Shown: positions 11,926 to 24,325 of the stretch, in pieces
How the letters are laid out: each line of letters opens with the position of its first letter
How positions within the stretch are numbered: position 1 is the first letter of the stretch
From: Gordius sp. MW1
Lineage: Eukaryota; Nematomorpha; Gordioida; Gordea; Gordiidae
Direction: 5' to 3'
Assembly: GCA_964036665.1 (NCBI GenBank)
Contig: OZ038529.1
Coordinates: 22,268,060 to 22,332,059 of the forward strand
DNA: 64,000 nt
Made by a program: the position numbers and the translations under genes
The notes under the pieces: generated by a model
Told to the model about the DNA's origin: nothing
Seen by the model: only the letters and a program-made list of their open reading frames with translations
The model's database searches: none

Positions 11926-12108
11926 TGAGAATGTAGCAAGTCGACGAAACACCTATGTTTTTATCTTCCTCCAATTCCTCGGTTCATATTATTAACGTTC
12001 GCTCGCGTTTCGCTTATATGTTTGTTTGATTCCCTGTTGTTATAATAAATTCATACTTTCCTAACTCAATAGGTTAAACATTACTAAAGTGGTGAATTAA
12101 ATACTACA
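11926..12108 (+). repeat. 5' LTR of the 11.9-16.3 kb Gypsy element
   Basis: It starts TGAGAATGTAGCAAG and ends TACTACA, and matches 16157-16340 almost throughout. The exact edges are uncertain by a few bases because ACAT precedes both LTRs. Confidence 0.85.
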
Positions 12109-12109
12109 T

Positions 12110-12129
12110 TGGTGACCGTCCGACGTGAT
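12110..12129 (+). promoter_or_regulatory. Primer-binding site, tRNA-Trp type
   Basis: TGGTGACC is followed by GT and then CCGACGTGAT. Apart from the 2-nt GT this matches the complement of the 3' end of animal tRNA-Trp (as I recall it), directly after the 5' LTR. Confidence 0.65.
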
Positions 12130-12960
12130 ATGGATACACAATCGTCTGACAATTCAACTCCCTACAATGAGACAGCATCCAACACTCCCACCACGGCAAA
12201 CACATCACCAGTATACAACAAGCTATCTACAATTCACCTCAGAAACATCCAAATCTGGATAGCTCAGGTCGACGCAATATTTTCCACTAGGAAAATCACA
12301 TCACAAAGAGTCAAGTATGCTTACCTTTTAGAATCTCTCCCGGTTGAGATAGCCGAAGAAGTGGCCGACCTTATACTTAACATCCCAGATGAAAACCCTT
12401 ATGAGGTGTTAAAGCAAGCCTTAATCAAAAGAATGGGTGAGAGTGAAGCAAAAAGAATAGACAAGCTGTTCAAGGACATATATTTGGGAGACAAAACACC
12501 GTCCCAATTGCTTAGGCATTTGAAGAGCCTTGTCGGGGAACATCAAATGAGTGAAAAAATTCTAAAAACCCTTTGGACACAAAAACTTCCAAGGGAGGTA
12601 ACAGTTAGCTTAACATGCGTAGGAGAAGAATAGTCTCTGGCACATTTGGCTGAGGTGGCAGACAAAATCTACGAGACATATACGGCCAACAGCGTAGCTT
12701 CCATAGCAAGCCCTCAAATGAGCCAAACAAACGAAGTCCAGGAACTGGTAAAAATGGTCGCACAGTTGGAATTGAAAGTAAACCAGCTGGTCAATCAGCC
12801 ACCACAATGTAAAAAGGTTTGGAGATCCTCAAGCAGATCACGGTCAACATCAAGACATCGTCGGGAAGAAATTTGTTGGTATCACCACAAGTTCAAGGGT
12901 AACGCTCAAAAATGCACACAACCATGCGCATTTACCTCAAACTCCCAGTCAAAAAACTAA
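12130..12960 (+). pseudogene. Gypsy Gag with one in-frame stop
   Basis: The first ATG after the primer site starts a 276-codon frame that ends at 12960. A TAG at 12631-12633 interrupts it after about 167 codons; the same frame continues on both sides with normal Gag-like sequence. The N-terminal part (IWIAQVDAIFSTRKI, then LPVEIAEEVADLI) fits the capsid-like region of CsRn1-type Gag. The C-terminus holds a CWYHHKF...CTQPC zinc motif in place of the usual CCHC knuckle. Gag would coat the RNA in cytoplasmic particles. Pol begins in another frame overlapping the last 49 bases. Confidence 0.8.
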
Positions 12961-15900
12961 CTGACCTTTCCATTCAGGCGACTTCCGGAAACGGTCATAA
13001 ACCTCGCCTATTCTACATCATTGATCGTACGTCAGGACATAAATTTCTGATTGATACAGGAGCTGACGTGTCCATCATTCCAAGACCCGTCAATTCACCT
13101 AAGGTACCAAATGGTCCAGTATTGCAGGCGGACAATAATAGCAATATCTCTACTTATGGACAAAAGATGTTGTCCATCAATCTAGGTCTGAGACGCCCAA
13201 TACAGTGGTTATTTCTGATCGCCGAGGTACACACCCCTATCATTGGAGCCGACCTCTTGCACCAATACAACATCATCTTAGATGTCAAAAACCAGCGATT
13301 AATTGATGGTCTGACTCACGTAATTTCAAAAGGAATTTCCACCCATCATCAAACGTTAGGAATCCGCATAGCTCTCTCGCGTCAGGACTCTAAGTTGGAA
13401 TCTGTGATCAACAACTTTCCATCACTCCTAACTCCTTTAAATTTCACCCAACAAATTTCAACCAACGACATCTTTCACCACATAGCAACAAAAGGGCCGG
13501 CACAATACGCACGTCCAAGGCGACTTACTGCTAAAAAACTTAATGTTGCTAAGAAAGAATTTGAATATATGTTGGAACTGGGAATCATAAGGAAATCTAA
13601 AAGCAACTGGGCGGCACCAATACATTTGGCTGCTAAAAAATCAGGTGACTGGCGTCCGTGTGGAGATTATAGAGCCTTGAACAAAGTCACCGTACCAGAC
13701 AGGTACCCAATTCCTCACATTCACGACTTCACAGCTAACCTTCACGGAAAAGCAATTTTTTCCAAGCTGGATTTAGTTAGAGCCTACCATCACATCCCGG
13801 TAGCGACGACATCTGTAAAACAGCCGTGACGACACCATTCGGTCTTTACGAATTCACGAGGATGCCGTTTGGTCTAAAAAATGCAGCACAAACGTTCCAA
13901 AGATTCATAGACGAAGTTTTGCGAGGACTGAATTACGCCTACGCGTACATAGACGATGTACTTATAGCAAGCGGCTCAGAAGAGGAACACGAGGTACATC
14001 TAAAGACCGTCTTGCAACGACTCCAAAAGTACGACCTCAGGATCAACCCTTCAAAATGTCAATTTGGAATGCGAGAATTAGAGTTCCTGGGTCACAAAGT
14101 TTCGGCCGCAGGTATTATTCCTATACCAGAGAAGATTGAGGCTATTAAAAACTTTGCAACGCCAGTTTCATGTAAACAACTCCTAAGATTCTTAGGCTTG
14201 ATCAACTTCTATCGAAGATTTCTGCCCAATATTGCTAAAACCCTAAATCCGTTGACAGACATACTAAAGAATCCGCAAAAATCTATAGCGTTCAACAAAC
14301 TTCAGGAAGAAGCTTTCGACACAGCAAAATCCGCTCTAATCAATTTTACCAAGCTAAATTTTTTGAATACCAGTCCAGAAACCCAAATTACACTAACAAC
14401 AGACGCCTCTAATTCAGCAGTCGGTGCGATATTACAACAAACAATGGCCGGAGAGACTACACCAATAGCGTTTTTCTCTACTAAACTTCAGCCAACACAA
14501 TCACGATACAGTACATTTGGTCGTGAGCTTCTCGCCATTTACCTAGCAATCAAGCATTTTCGACACATCCTGTAAGGCCGAATATTTACCGTGTACACCG
14601 ACCACAAACCACTCACATACGCCTTTGACGCTAAGCCTGATAATTACTCTCCGAGAGAGATACGACAGCTCGACCTAATCTCACAATATACCACTGACAT
14701 TCGCTTCATTAAAGGCGAAGGAAACACAGTAGCAGATGCTGTATCTCGGATAGGAGTAGACGCGGTAAATCTTCCAAAAATGCCAGAATTAGACGACATT
14801 AGCAAGCACCAAAAAAACGACAAGTCTTTGGAAGGTTTAGAAGATACTACTTCACTAAAATTACAAGTATTACCCATCCCAGGGTCAGATAACAAAATCC
14901 TTTGCGATTTGTCGACTACTAAACCTCGACCGGTCATACTTGACGCACTGAGGAGAACAGTTTTTGACAATTTTCACTCGTTATCACACCCAGGAGTTCG
15001 ATCCACCCTAAAGCTCATCACTAGTCGCGTAGTCTGGCCATCTATCAACAAGGACGTCACTAACTGGGCAAGAACATGCCGAAGATGTCAACGTTGTAAA
15101 TTACACCGACACACCATTACGAAACCAGGTACTTTTAAACAACCCGATGCCAGATTCGCTCATGTCCACTTGGATGTAGTAGGACCACTACCACCCTCCA
15201 ACGGGTTCACTCACATGCTAACGGCAGTTGACCGTTTCTCGAGATGGCCCATGGCCATACCACTTAAAGAAACATCCGCCGAAGTTATCGCGGACAAATT
15301 TATCAAGAACTGGGTGGCAAATTATGGGGTTCCGAGTACAGTTACCACAGATAGGGGATCCCAGTTTCAGTCACAACTTTTTAGAGAGTTCGCGAATATT
15401 TTTGGATGCGAACACATCAAAACTACAGCTTACCACCCGTCCGCGAACGGGGTAGTCGAACGTTTCCACTGGCAGTTAAAGGCTTCGTTAAAAGCCTCAG
15501 GAAACACAAAATGGAGTGAAGTTCTGCCCTTTGTCCTATTAGGTATCCGCACAACCATCAAGGAAGACATTGGTCGCACGCCGGGGGAAGTGCTACACGG
15601 GACTAACTTACGTCTTCCAGGAGATTATTTCTCACAAGAAACAACGCAACAATCAGCAGAACAAGTACATCAATTCGTCGAGAAGTTGAGAGAAGCGATG
15701 ATGGCGTCGCCGTACCCCGTGCCACACCACCATGGAGAAACAAAAGAACAGGTAAATCGATACCTGTGGGAAACACCGCAAATGTGTGTCAGAACAGAAA
15801 TGATACAGTACGCAAACCACTCACCCCACCCTACGATGGGCCCTTCAAAGTCTTACTTCGTAGACCAAAGTACTTTATAATCGAGAAAAATGGAAAAAAG

Positions 15901-16143
15901 GACTCCATATCAATCGACCGATTGAAGCCCGCTCATGTAGAAAGCAAGAAACCGGTACATAATCAAGAAACCTCCCGTCAGGAAACCTATTTCACAAGAA
16001 CCAGAGCAGGAACAACAACCAGTCAAAACCACTCGCAGTGTCAGACATGTCCATTGGCCCAAAAGACTTTGCCAATACAAGTGATACACAGGCGAGATGG
16101 TGTCCACCTAATCGATCGTTTAGTGTTACTCCAAACAATCTAG
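12912..16143 (+). pseudogene. Gypsy Pol (protease, RT, RNase H, integrase), broken
   Basis: The protease has [12 protein letters not shown] near its start. RT shows [13 protein letters not shown] and then YAYIDDVL as the catalytic YxDD box. RNase H includes TTDASNSAVGA and TDHKPL. Integrase has an HHCC-type finger (HSLSHPGVRST, CRRCQRCK) and DDE positions in HLDVVGPL, TTDRGSQF and a VVERF segment. A frameshift near 13803 sits in RT, a TAA at 14573-14575 in RNase H, and another frameshift near 15790 shifts the integrase C-terminus into the frame ending at 16143. The start overlaps Gag in a different frame, consistent with ribosomal frameshifting in the ancestor. Confidence 0.85.
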
Positions 16144-16156
16144 GGGAAGAATACAT

Positions 16157-16340
16157 TGAGAATGTAGCAAGTCGACGAAACACATATGTTTTTATATTCC
16201 TCCAATTTCCTCGGTTCATATTATTAACGTTCGCTCGCGTTTCGCTTATATGTTTGTTTGATTCCCTGTTGTTATAATAAATTCATACTCTCCTAACTCA
16301 ATAGTTTAAACATTACTAAAGTGGTGAATTAAGTACCACA
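16157..16340 (+). repeat. 3' LTR of the 11.9-16.3 kb Gypsy element
   Basis: Near-copy of 11926-12108, preceded by a purine-rich tract (AGGGGAAGAA) that would prime plus-strand synthesis. Confidence 0.85.
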
Positions 16341-17860
16341 TATTTAATGTGTACATATAAATTAAAATCTTTTACAGATGGCGCTAATCTTATATAACAT
16401 TTGCATTTGTAAAAGTGGTAAATAAGATTATTGATTTGGAATTAAACTTTTTATATATTGATTTTAAAATACGATGATTTTTTAATTTTTATTAAATTTA
16501 AATAATTGTTTAGTGGCCAAGGTATTGGTATTCTGTAGATAAGGTATACATATACAAATATATGTTCCTATAAATTAGATAATAACGATTGAATAATATA
16601 GAATTTGTGATAAAACTCAAATGATTCATTTTCTCGAACAATTTAATAATGAATTGCGTTTTTGGAATTAATTTTTTTTTAGCTAGATTAAGCACTTATA
16701 TAATTTCTTTCCCACGTCTCACCGCACCCCCTCCCTTAAAAGGGCCTTTGCTTCCACAGCTGGGCTATTTATAGCTAGTCCCGACATTTTTTTAGCGAAC
16801 GCGAATTCGGCCCGAAAGATTTTTTTTATTAATTTCGGCCCAATAGCATTTCACAATATTCAAAGTGTTCTTGTTAATAACATTAATAATTGGCTGTCTG
16901 TTCACTTCTGAGCAATGGAAAAATTCCCATTGGCAAAGGGTGTTTATTTAAATATAATTTTTTGGATAAACGGAGCCCCCAGAGAAGAGTTAGGGGCTAA
17001 ATAGCTAACAATGGATTTACTTTAGCAACTGTCCCTGCATTCCGGGCTGCACACAAGTCGGCCATGAATATTAATTACTATGCAATTTATGGGCTCACTT
17101 TCCATTTTGTTTGTCACGCTGTTCCTGTCACGCACCGAATGTGTTGTCTTGCACCGAATGTCTTGTCTTGCAACGAATGTCTTGTCACGCTGTTTACTTT
17201 TATTAATAATTGCCATTATTAATTTAACTAGTTTTTGGGTTCGAATCCCGGGTTTTTATGACTCTTATGATTGTTCTTGTTACTACCATTGATAATAAGA
17301 CATTTTGGCCGTCCGTTGGGTGCTGACCAATTAAAAAAATGACCATTGGCCAAAATGTGAATCCAAGTTTTTTTTCTCGTTCTTTTTGACTTTATGATTG
17401 TTCCTGTTACTACCATTGCTATTGTTATGTCCTGTGTCGAAAGAAGAGTGTCGTCTGTAACGGTTAAGCTCAAGAGCTCCTAAGGTCAAGGTTTGAGATG
17501 TTAGGTTCGAGTGATTTTCGTCGTTAGTCTAGGTCTTTAATCGTGAACCTTCGTATTCAAGTTATGGTATGTCTATGCTTGATTGGCGTCAACCCTTTCA
17601 GTGTTTGCGTAAATGATCAATTCAGTGTGATATATAATGGATGGGATCAAGAATTTTATTGATAATATAACAATTGACAAGGCAATAGTTTTATTCAGGC
17701 TTTGGTCGACCCAAATCACAAAACGTTTTCGCGTAGACAAGGTTCCAAGTAAGATCCGTACATACAATTTTAAGTGGTAAAATCAAACAACGTTGGAGTA
17801 GCGGTTAACAACGGTAGGGGGAGGAAAGATATCTTTGACAATCAACGTGGAGAGGTTATT
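16341..17860. other. Intergenic DNA with short direct repeats
   Basis: No gene is supported. A direct repeat with core TTATGATTGTT and CTGTTACTACCATTG-like sequence occurs at about 17258-17292 and 17388-17422. Three copies of a CACCGAATGTxTTGTC-like motif lie at 17130-17190. A box-B-like GGTTCGAATCC at 17238-17248 has no matching box A. Confidence 0.4.
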
Positions 17861-17959
17861 CGAGAATAGTTAAAATAAAAATGATCTACTTTTCACTGTA
17901 TATGTGGGTTTTTATATCGTTAAGGTTTTCTAACCCCGGCCTGTTCATGTTATTATTAT

Positions 17960-18400
17960 ATTTACTTTTCCTTATATGGAAAAACTATTAAATTTTACTT
18001 ATCTACTTTTACATCTCTTATTATATTGACTACTCCTTATATAGAAAAACTATAAAGTTTAACTTATCTATTTTTACATCTTTCGAACCTTTCCGGTCTT
18101 ATTTTAATCACCATGAGGATACTATATTCAATCCCCTACACAAATATCTCTACTCTTGATACACCCTCCCCTAATCTTAACTTTTACTTTTACTAAAATA
18201 TCATTCCCCTATTCTAATTTTGACAGTTATTCCACCTAGAACATTCCCTTCTTTAGATGTATAGGTAATAAGCAATAAAAAGCCTTTGTAATAAACATTT
18301 AAAAGTAAGTCATACTCTTGAGGAGATAATAAAAAGCCTTAGTAAGAAACAATTAAAGTTAGACCTTATTCTTGGGGATACAATACCTTCCTTTTTTTTT
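17960..18400 (-). repeat. Candidate 3' LTR region of the decayed Gypsy, with tandem duplications
   Basis: Two imperfect tandem duplications are visible: CCTTATATGGAAAAACTA/CCTTATATAGAAAAACTA units of about 65 bp (about 17975-18085), and AATAAAAAGCCTTxGTAA units of about 60 bp (about 18262-18382). On the minus strand a purine run just upstream could be the polypurine tract. No second copy was found upstream of the element, so the LTR assignment is only an inference. Confidence 0.35.
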
Positions 18401-18576
18401 TCAAGTCCCCCACCAAACATTGAACAAACCCGGGGTCAAGGGTATATATTATAATGAGTAACATCAATAAAAGGTGACATTACTAAATAGTGACATATCA
18501 TGCGTACATTTGTAAACGGCGACATTACTACAAGTGGTTATGAGTAATTACACAACATTGGTTTTAATGAAATGGA

Positions 18577-18960
18577 CTAAGGGGTACGGGGGGCGTTCTG
18601 TAGGACCGGCTCAATTCTTAATGGTTTTACATTTTGGATTTTTCGCACCCCGGCTGCAAGTTGTTGAAAGCTTTCCTGCCATTGATCAGTTTGGGTACCG
18701 ACCTCTTTGAACTTTCTGCGTTTTTCACCCTCAGCTACTTGCGCACGAATCCACCTTCGTTTGATTCGTCGGTATGTGACATCTTAATTACAGTTCCATT
18801 TGCAATACTTCCAATCGTGGGTTCCTCTTTCGTTACAAATATAACACACCTTCCCAACCTCCCGCACCAGTTCGTAATAATAGCATTCCGGAGTGGTATG
18901 ATTGTATCTTCCACATATATGACATCTAGTGTCTACATACAATAGAAAAATATAAAGCGT
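18577..18960 (-). pseudogene. Double zinc-knuckle ORF located downstream of pol
   Basis: The minus-strand frame reads CHICGRYNHTTPEC, a canonical CX2CX4HX4C knuckle, then CYICNERGTHDWKYC (CX2CX5HX4C). A TAA at 18784-18786 interrupts it, after which the same frame runs on through a basic stretch (YRRIKRRWIRAQ, EGEKRRKFK) to TAG at 18577-18579. Such knuckles normally belong to Gag nucleocapsid, which precedes pol. Here they follow the integrase on the same strand. A clear start codon is not visible; an acceptor-like TTCTATTGTATGTAG precedes the first knuckle. The ORF is most likely the 3' gene of the adjacent Gypsy element. Confidence 0.6.
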
Positions 18961-18974
18961 AAAGCATAATACAT

Positions 18975-21900
18975 ATCCCTACACCTCCCCCCTTTTCTTC
19001 AACTGATCCATATGTCTCCAAACCTCGACGCCCGTTTCCATGGCCACCCTTAACGGTGCCCCCCTTCTATGGCTATAATTATCCCCTTTACTCATTTATT
19101 GGGCCCCTGATACATCCTCATCCAAACCATGTCTCCCAATTTAAAACGTAATGGCGTTCCTTCCTTCCTTCTACCCTCTTCGGGCATCATCTGATCTAGT
19201 CGTACACGACCTGTACGTCCCAAAAATTTGGATGATGGTGATTCCCCATCTTTGCCGACCGCGTTGTGATACATCAACTTCATGAGCCATTGTTCACTCC
19301 CTCCACCTCTTTCTTTTAATAACCACCCCTTAGCCACCCCTACCATACGTTCGGCTTGGCCATTGGAACTTGGGTGATATGGCATTGTTACGATATGTTC
19401 AACCCCATGACTTCTGCAAAATTCTCCAAATGGTCGACTGGTAAACGCAGGCCCTCAATCCGAAACTATGGTTCTTGGCAAACCATACTTAGCTATTAAC
19501 CCCTTTACTACCCTGATTACTATTCGCGTCGAACTACCATTTACCCTCTCATATTCGACCCATTTAGTGCAGGCATCTACAACAAGAAAGTAGACCTTCC
19601 CTAGACACTCAAAGAAATCGACATGTATCCTGTCCCACGGATGACGCGCTATGACCCAACGCGTACCCTTTATCTTTGGAGGCATAGCCGCGATCCTATT
19701 ACACGCCTCGCAACTTCGACATACCTCCATTATGTCTTTAGTTATTTGGGGCCACCAAACATATTCTCGTGCCCATCTCTTCATTTTGATAATTCCTTGA
19801 TGTCCGAGATGGAGCTCCTTTAGCACTTCTTGACGAAGATTTTTGGGGATTACTGATCGAAAACCTTTAGTTACAACCCCTTCCACCAAATTTAATTGTT
19901 TTTTAACCCTCTGGTAGGCGATAAGCGCCAAAGTCTTTCCGCCTGTCCCTGAAGGCATTCCCGCAATTTCTTGATTTCAACGTCCTTTATTGACGCCTCT
20001 TTGACATCGTTCCAGGAGATGGGGCCTCCTTCGGATACATGCAATATGCAGGGGGTATCGTCTTGATTATATATTCCTTCCACCGAATCATCAATTTCAT
20101 TCATTTCAAAATCCGTAGTTTTACCTTCCCCATACATGCGGGATAATGTGTCCGCTAGATAGTTACGTTTTCCTTTGCGATACGCTATGTCCATATCAAA
20201 GGCTCCGACCACCACCAACCATCTCTGAAGCCGCGAAGATAACATCAGATCGTGATTGTCCTTCCGAAATAGCGATACCAAGGGCTTGTGATCAGTGAAC
20301 AAAGTAAAGTGTTTACCTACAATATATTCCCGACATTTGACTAGGCCATATACCACAGCCAACGCTTCCTTTTCGATTACGGAGTACCTTAGTTCGGGAT
20401 CCCGGAATTTGCGTGAAAAGTAGCTTACGGGTCGTTCCATCCCCTCTATAACTTGTAGTAATGCCCCTCCGACCGCCTCTTGCGACGCATCTACTACAAT
20501 ATGTATTTCCTTGTCTCGGTTAAAGCAAATTAAGACCGGAGCTTTTACGACGCACTCTTTAAGACCTTGAAATATCGCTTCCGCCTCTTCGCTCCACTTA
20601 AAGATGGTATTGATTTTTATTAGATCATATAATGTCCTTGCTCGGGCCGCAAACCGGGGAATATATTTATGGTAGTAGTTTATTAATCCAAGAAAAGATT
20701 GCAATTCTTTTTTAGATTTGGGGGCCTGAATATCCCTTAATGCGGCTACCTTGTTTTCAAGAGGTCGGATTGTTCCATTTTCAATAATATGTCCTAGATA
20801 GGATATTTTGTTTGCTCTAAATATACATTTTTCTTTAGACACCCTTAACCCATTATTTTCGATTATTCTTAAAACCTCCATTAATCGGATATTATGTTCG
20901 GCTTCACTTCGCCCCGCTATTAATAGATCATCCATATAGTAGAAAACACCTTCTAAGCCTTGAAATAAGGAATTTATAGCCATTTGGAAAATGGGAGCCG
21001 ATATGCTCAAGCCGAAAGGCAACCTAAGAAAAGTGAATAGACCTAAATGGGTGTTAATGGTTAAACTCTGACTCATTTCCTCTGACACCTTTAATTGCAG
21101 GTAGGCAGTAGCGAAGTCGATTTTGGAAAACACCTTGCACCCACTCAGTTTAACCAATATCTCTTCCAGTCTTGGCAACGGGAATCTGACCAGTTAAATA
21201 ATGGGGTTTAAGGTAATGCGGAAATCAGCATAGAGCCTCAATTTCCCGTCCGCCTTCCTAACGGGGACTAATGGGGTTGCCCAATAACTAAATACCACAG
21301 GCTTTGTTATCCCCTCCTTAACCCATTTTTTTAATTCTCCCTCAATCTCTGATCTCCACTCGTACGGCACTCTTCTGGCCGGACAAAATTTGGGTTTGAC
21401 ACCTTCCTTAAATTTCATGGTAGCCTCAAAGTGTTTCAGACATCCTAATTCTCCCTTAAACATAAGCGGAAATTTGTTTCATATATCTTGGGCTTGGTCC
21501 TTAACTCCTTTTTTAGAAATCACCTCTACCTTAATAAAATTACGAAATTCCCCAGGGATACCTCTAATGATTTTGAGCCACTCTAAGTCAAAACTCTGAA
21601 TCCAGTCCCACCCGAAAATATTACTCGTCCCCGTCTCCGACACGTATAACATCAAATTTTTACTAATGTTGTTTATAGTTACTCGTGCCTCACATTGCCC
21701 TACTAAACGCACCTTTTCATTATTGAAAACTCTAATTTCTAAGTTAGAGACTGTATACAATCCCTCAATACCACTCGCAAAATAATCATTTTTGCTTATG
21801 ACCGTTACGGAAGAACCCGTATCAAAAATAAAGGTTACCGGGCCATTATTTAATTGTATTTCAATGGTCGGTATTTTACCTAATATTACATTTACAACGT

Positions 21901-22138
21901 TTAATTCAGGTTCGCGGGGGGCATTCTTTTGTACAATATAATTTTTATAGTTCATGAATTTTTCCTTCCATTTATATCTACCCATCCTTTTGTCCCTTAT
22001 CCTTCTTAATTTACTATTAATCTCGTTATTTAACAGATTATTACAATTCATCCACGTTCTCCCCATACAACCGTACCGATACTTACTAATCCAATTATTA
22101 GCTTTGGCGTAGGCGTTTTCATTTTTCAAGGGGACCAC
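18975..22138 (-). pseudogene. Decayed Gypsy Pol (protease to integrase), minus strand
   Basis: From 22138 downward the frame gives a protease (FIFDTGSSVTVIS), RT with SYWATPLVPVRKADG and YYMDDLL, RNase H with VVDASQEAVGGAL and TDHKPLVSL, and integrase with a GHQGIIKMKRWAREYVWW finger, HVDFFE, and YHPSSNGQAERMV. It ends in RHMDQLKKRGEV near 18980. Lesions visible: TGA at 21479-21481, TAA at 21194-21196, a frameshift near 19.95 kb and TGA at 19455-19457. The RT type is the same as in the 39.7-49.0 kb elements. No Gag-like zinc knuckle or capsid motif was seen upstream of the protease. Confidence 0.85.
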
Positions 22139-22359
22139 CCCTTGACCGTGTCTATCTAAACCAATTATTATGAGACGTTCAGAGAGCTGTGATACAATTT
22201 AAATTTACAGAAATTTTTATAGCGACTGATGCATTTGGTTGGATCAAATTCAAGTTTCCATACAGTATATTTTTTCTTTAAAATGTTAACATAATTTTTA
22301 TTGCAGGGACTATCCAGGCGAGGCCTAAAAGCCTTCCTATCCTTATGTGACATAGCTCA

Positions 22360-24280
22360 TTTACACATAAAGCACTGCCGAACATGGGCTTTGATACTTA
22401 CCATTTTGGGTCAATAATTTACCGAAATGGTGTAGATTTACCTCCATCTCTTTCTCAATATTTTTTTGCTTCCCGATCACTGACAAATTAGTATGGGGTA
22501 TAATAATAATGATCGAATTACATAATTTTAAGTGATAATAAATTTGAAAATAAAGATATTAGGCATGATAACGCCTATGTAAGTTAGTTTCATAATTCGC
22601 CATATTTTATTAAACCTATCTAGTAAAGGGTAAGATAAAATACATAAAAGTAATTAATTCACTAATTTGATAGTTTACATACAAACATAAGACTCAATTC
22701 TAACGAAAATATTACTTCGTCGATGTTGTAATTGTAGTATTGTTAAATATAATTATACAATAATCCCATGACCTGATTGTGTCTTCCGCTTTGATTTACA
22801 TATGATTCATTCAGGGTATATTAGTGATGTTTGCAAAGATTAAAAGATTAAAATTGCGATTAAGGTTAGAGTTACGGTTATGTTCAGGGTTAAGCGTGGG
22901 GTAGATCTCAGGCCGGCGTAAAGCATTAGGCTTCACTTTTTAATATTACCGACATGTATTTATAATATCAACTAATAACGGTTTAATTAGCACAACCATC
23001 AAGGTGATAAAGGGCTCCCAAGTGTACCGTCCTCTGTTTTACCATGAACCATCCCTGTAGAATAAGTTTTAAATAATTACTTAAGAGTATTTGTTGTTGA
23101 TCCTATACCACTATGCCATTAGCTCTCATTTCATACTTTAGGCAAGCGTAATAGGCTTTCCTTTTTAATTACTTGGAACTCATACCTTGTGCAAGCTAAA
23201 AAAACTACCATAATCAAATTAAGCTTATAAATACTATTTATGTCAATATATAGATGGTTATATTAAGGCTCTCTATATTTAGTGTTAAATAAATAAATAA
23301 TGGACTAAATGGAACGGGTACTTGCGCAAAAATTGTGGTTTGTTAGAATTGTAAAGGAACCATAATTTTTGTAACTTTTTGGTGATGGTGTTGTTTAAAT
23401 CTTCAAAACTTTTGGGCAACAGACAAATGAATCTCCGCTTTGAAATTATTAATAAATGGTAAATGTTAAATTTCTTGACCGCACTTTTATCGAGAGCATT
23501 TTGCAAACATTTTATACCTTGCTAAAAATGACACCCTGGAGATGTAAATTTGTTAATAACACAGGTCTACAATAATTGACTTTGTGAATGTATCCCGTGA
23601 TCGGAAAATGATAAAGAATTTCGCGTAACAGTAATAATTTTTTTCCGGTCGTCCAGAGTTTATGCTTAATAAGGTTAAAGGTACAAAAAATGGCCTTTTA
23701 ACGTTTTTAGGTTATACCACGTCATTTCAGATTCATTTATACTAATATTTATATGATCCTATAGACCATTTATTGATCTATAAAATTATAATTTCAATTT
23801 TTTGTTTCATTTTTACATTTATTTATATCCCTGTTTATCTGAACCCCCTTCCCGCATTAAATTTCGAATATTTTGTATAGGAAAATAGATTACAATAGAG
23901 TACATTGCCCTTGTACGATATTAATAACACATTACCCTCTTCCTTCACTTACTCTCACTCCTTCACTTTCATTCCAGCCCACATATCTAGCCAAGCACAC
24001 AAGAAAGGGGCGGAAGTGGAGAAGATGGAGAGAGTAGAGGAAGCTGGATACACACAGCCATGGACCATTAGGAATACAACAAGTACCTCCATACTCATCA
24101 CTTGGTCTTATTGCCAGTTCGCCAGATTTGTCTAAAATTTTTTTATAAAGTAGTTGTTCATACTTAGTGTCGAAATTTAGGCTAAGGATGCACATTTAAT
24201 CTTATCTGATTATATGTTTGCAAAGAGGTTAAAGTTATTACAATGCCATTGGACGAATTTAGTTTATAGTAATACAGAGA
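22360..24280. other. AT-rich intergenic DNA upstream of TOM70
   Basis: Nothing recognisable as a gene or repeat. It should include the TOM70 promoter, but no core element could be assigned with confidence. Confidence 0.4.
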
Positions 24281-24325
24281 TTCCTCGTGCATTTAAACAA
24301 ATCATGCCTTTTTAAATTTTTCAAA

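Larger units (their letters stand above)
11926..16340 (+). mobile_element. Gypsy-superfamily LTR retrotransposon, CsRn1-like, mutated
   Basis: Two LTRs of about 183 bp (11926-12108, 16157-16340) flank gag and pol in the order Gag, protease, RT, RNase H, integrase. The LTRs differ by about six substitutions and one indel, so the insertion is not new. The primer site resembles the complement of tRNA-Trp, and Gag has a CxxxH-type zinc motif; both are traits I associate with the CsRn1/Kabuki group. Two in-frame stops and two frameshifts make the copy non-autonomous. No convincing target duplication was found. Confidence 0.9.

Noticed and set aside
17237..17252. GGTTCGAATCC box-B-like sequence, possible tRNA or SINE
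   Set aside because: No acceptor stem, anticodon arm or box A could be found around it.
18634..18945. Plus-strand ORF of 103 codons
   Set aside because: It is antisense to the double zinc-knuckle frame, whose Cys/His spacing is far too regular for chance.
23905..24135. Short ORFs upstream of TOM70 on both strands
   Set aside because: No recognisable motif and no in-phase link to TOM70 exon 1.
24287..24325. Upstream in-frame ATG for TOM70
   Set aside because: It would add 13 residues before the anchor. The ATG at 24326 gives a more typical short N-terminus. Either remains possible.
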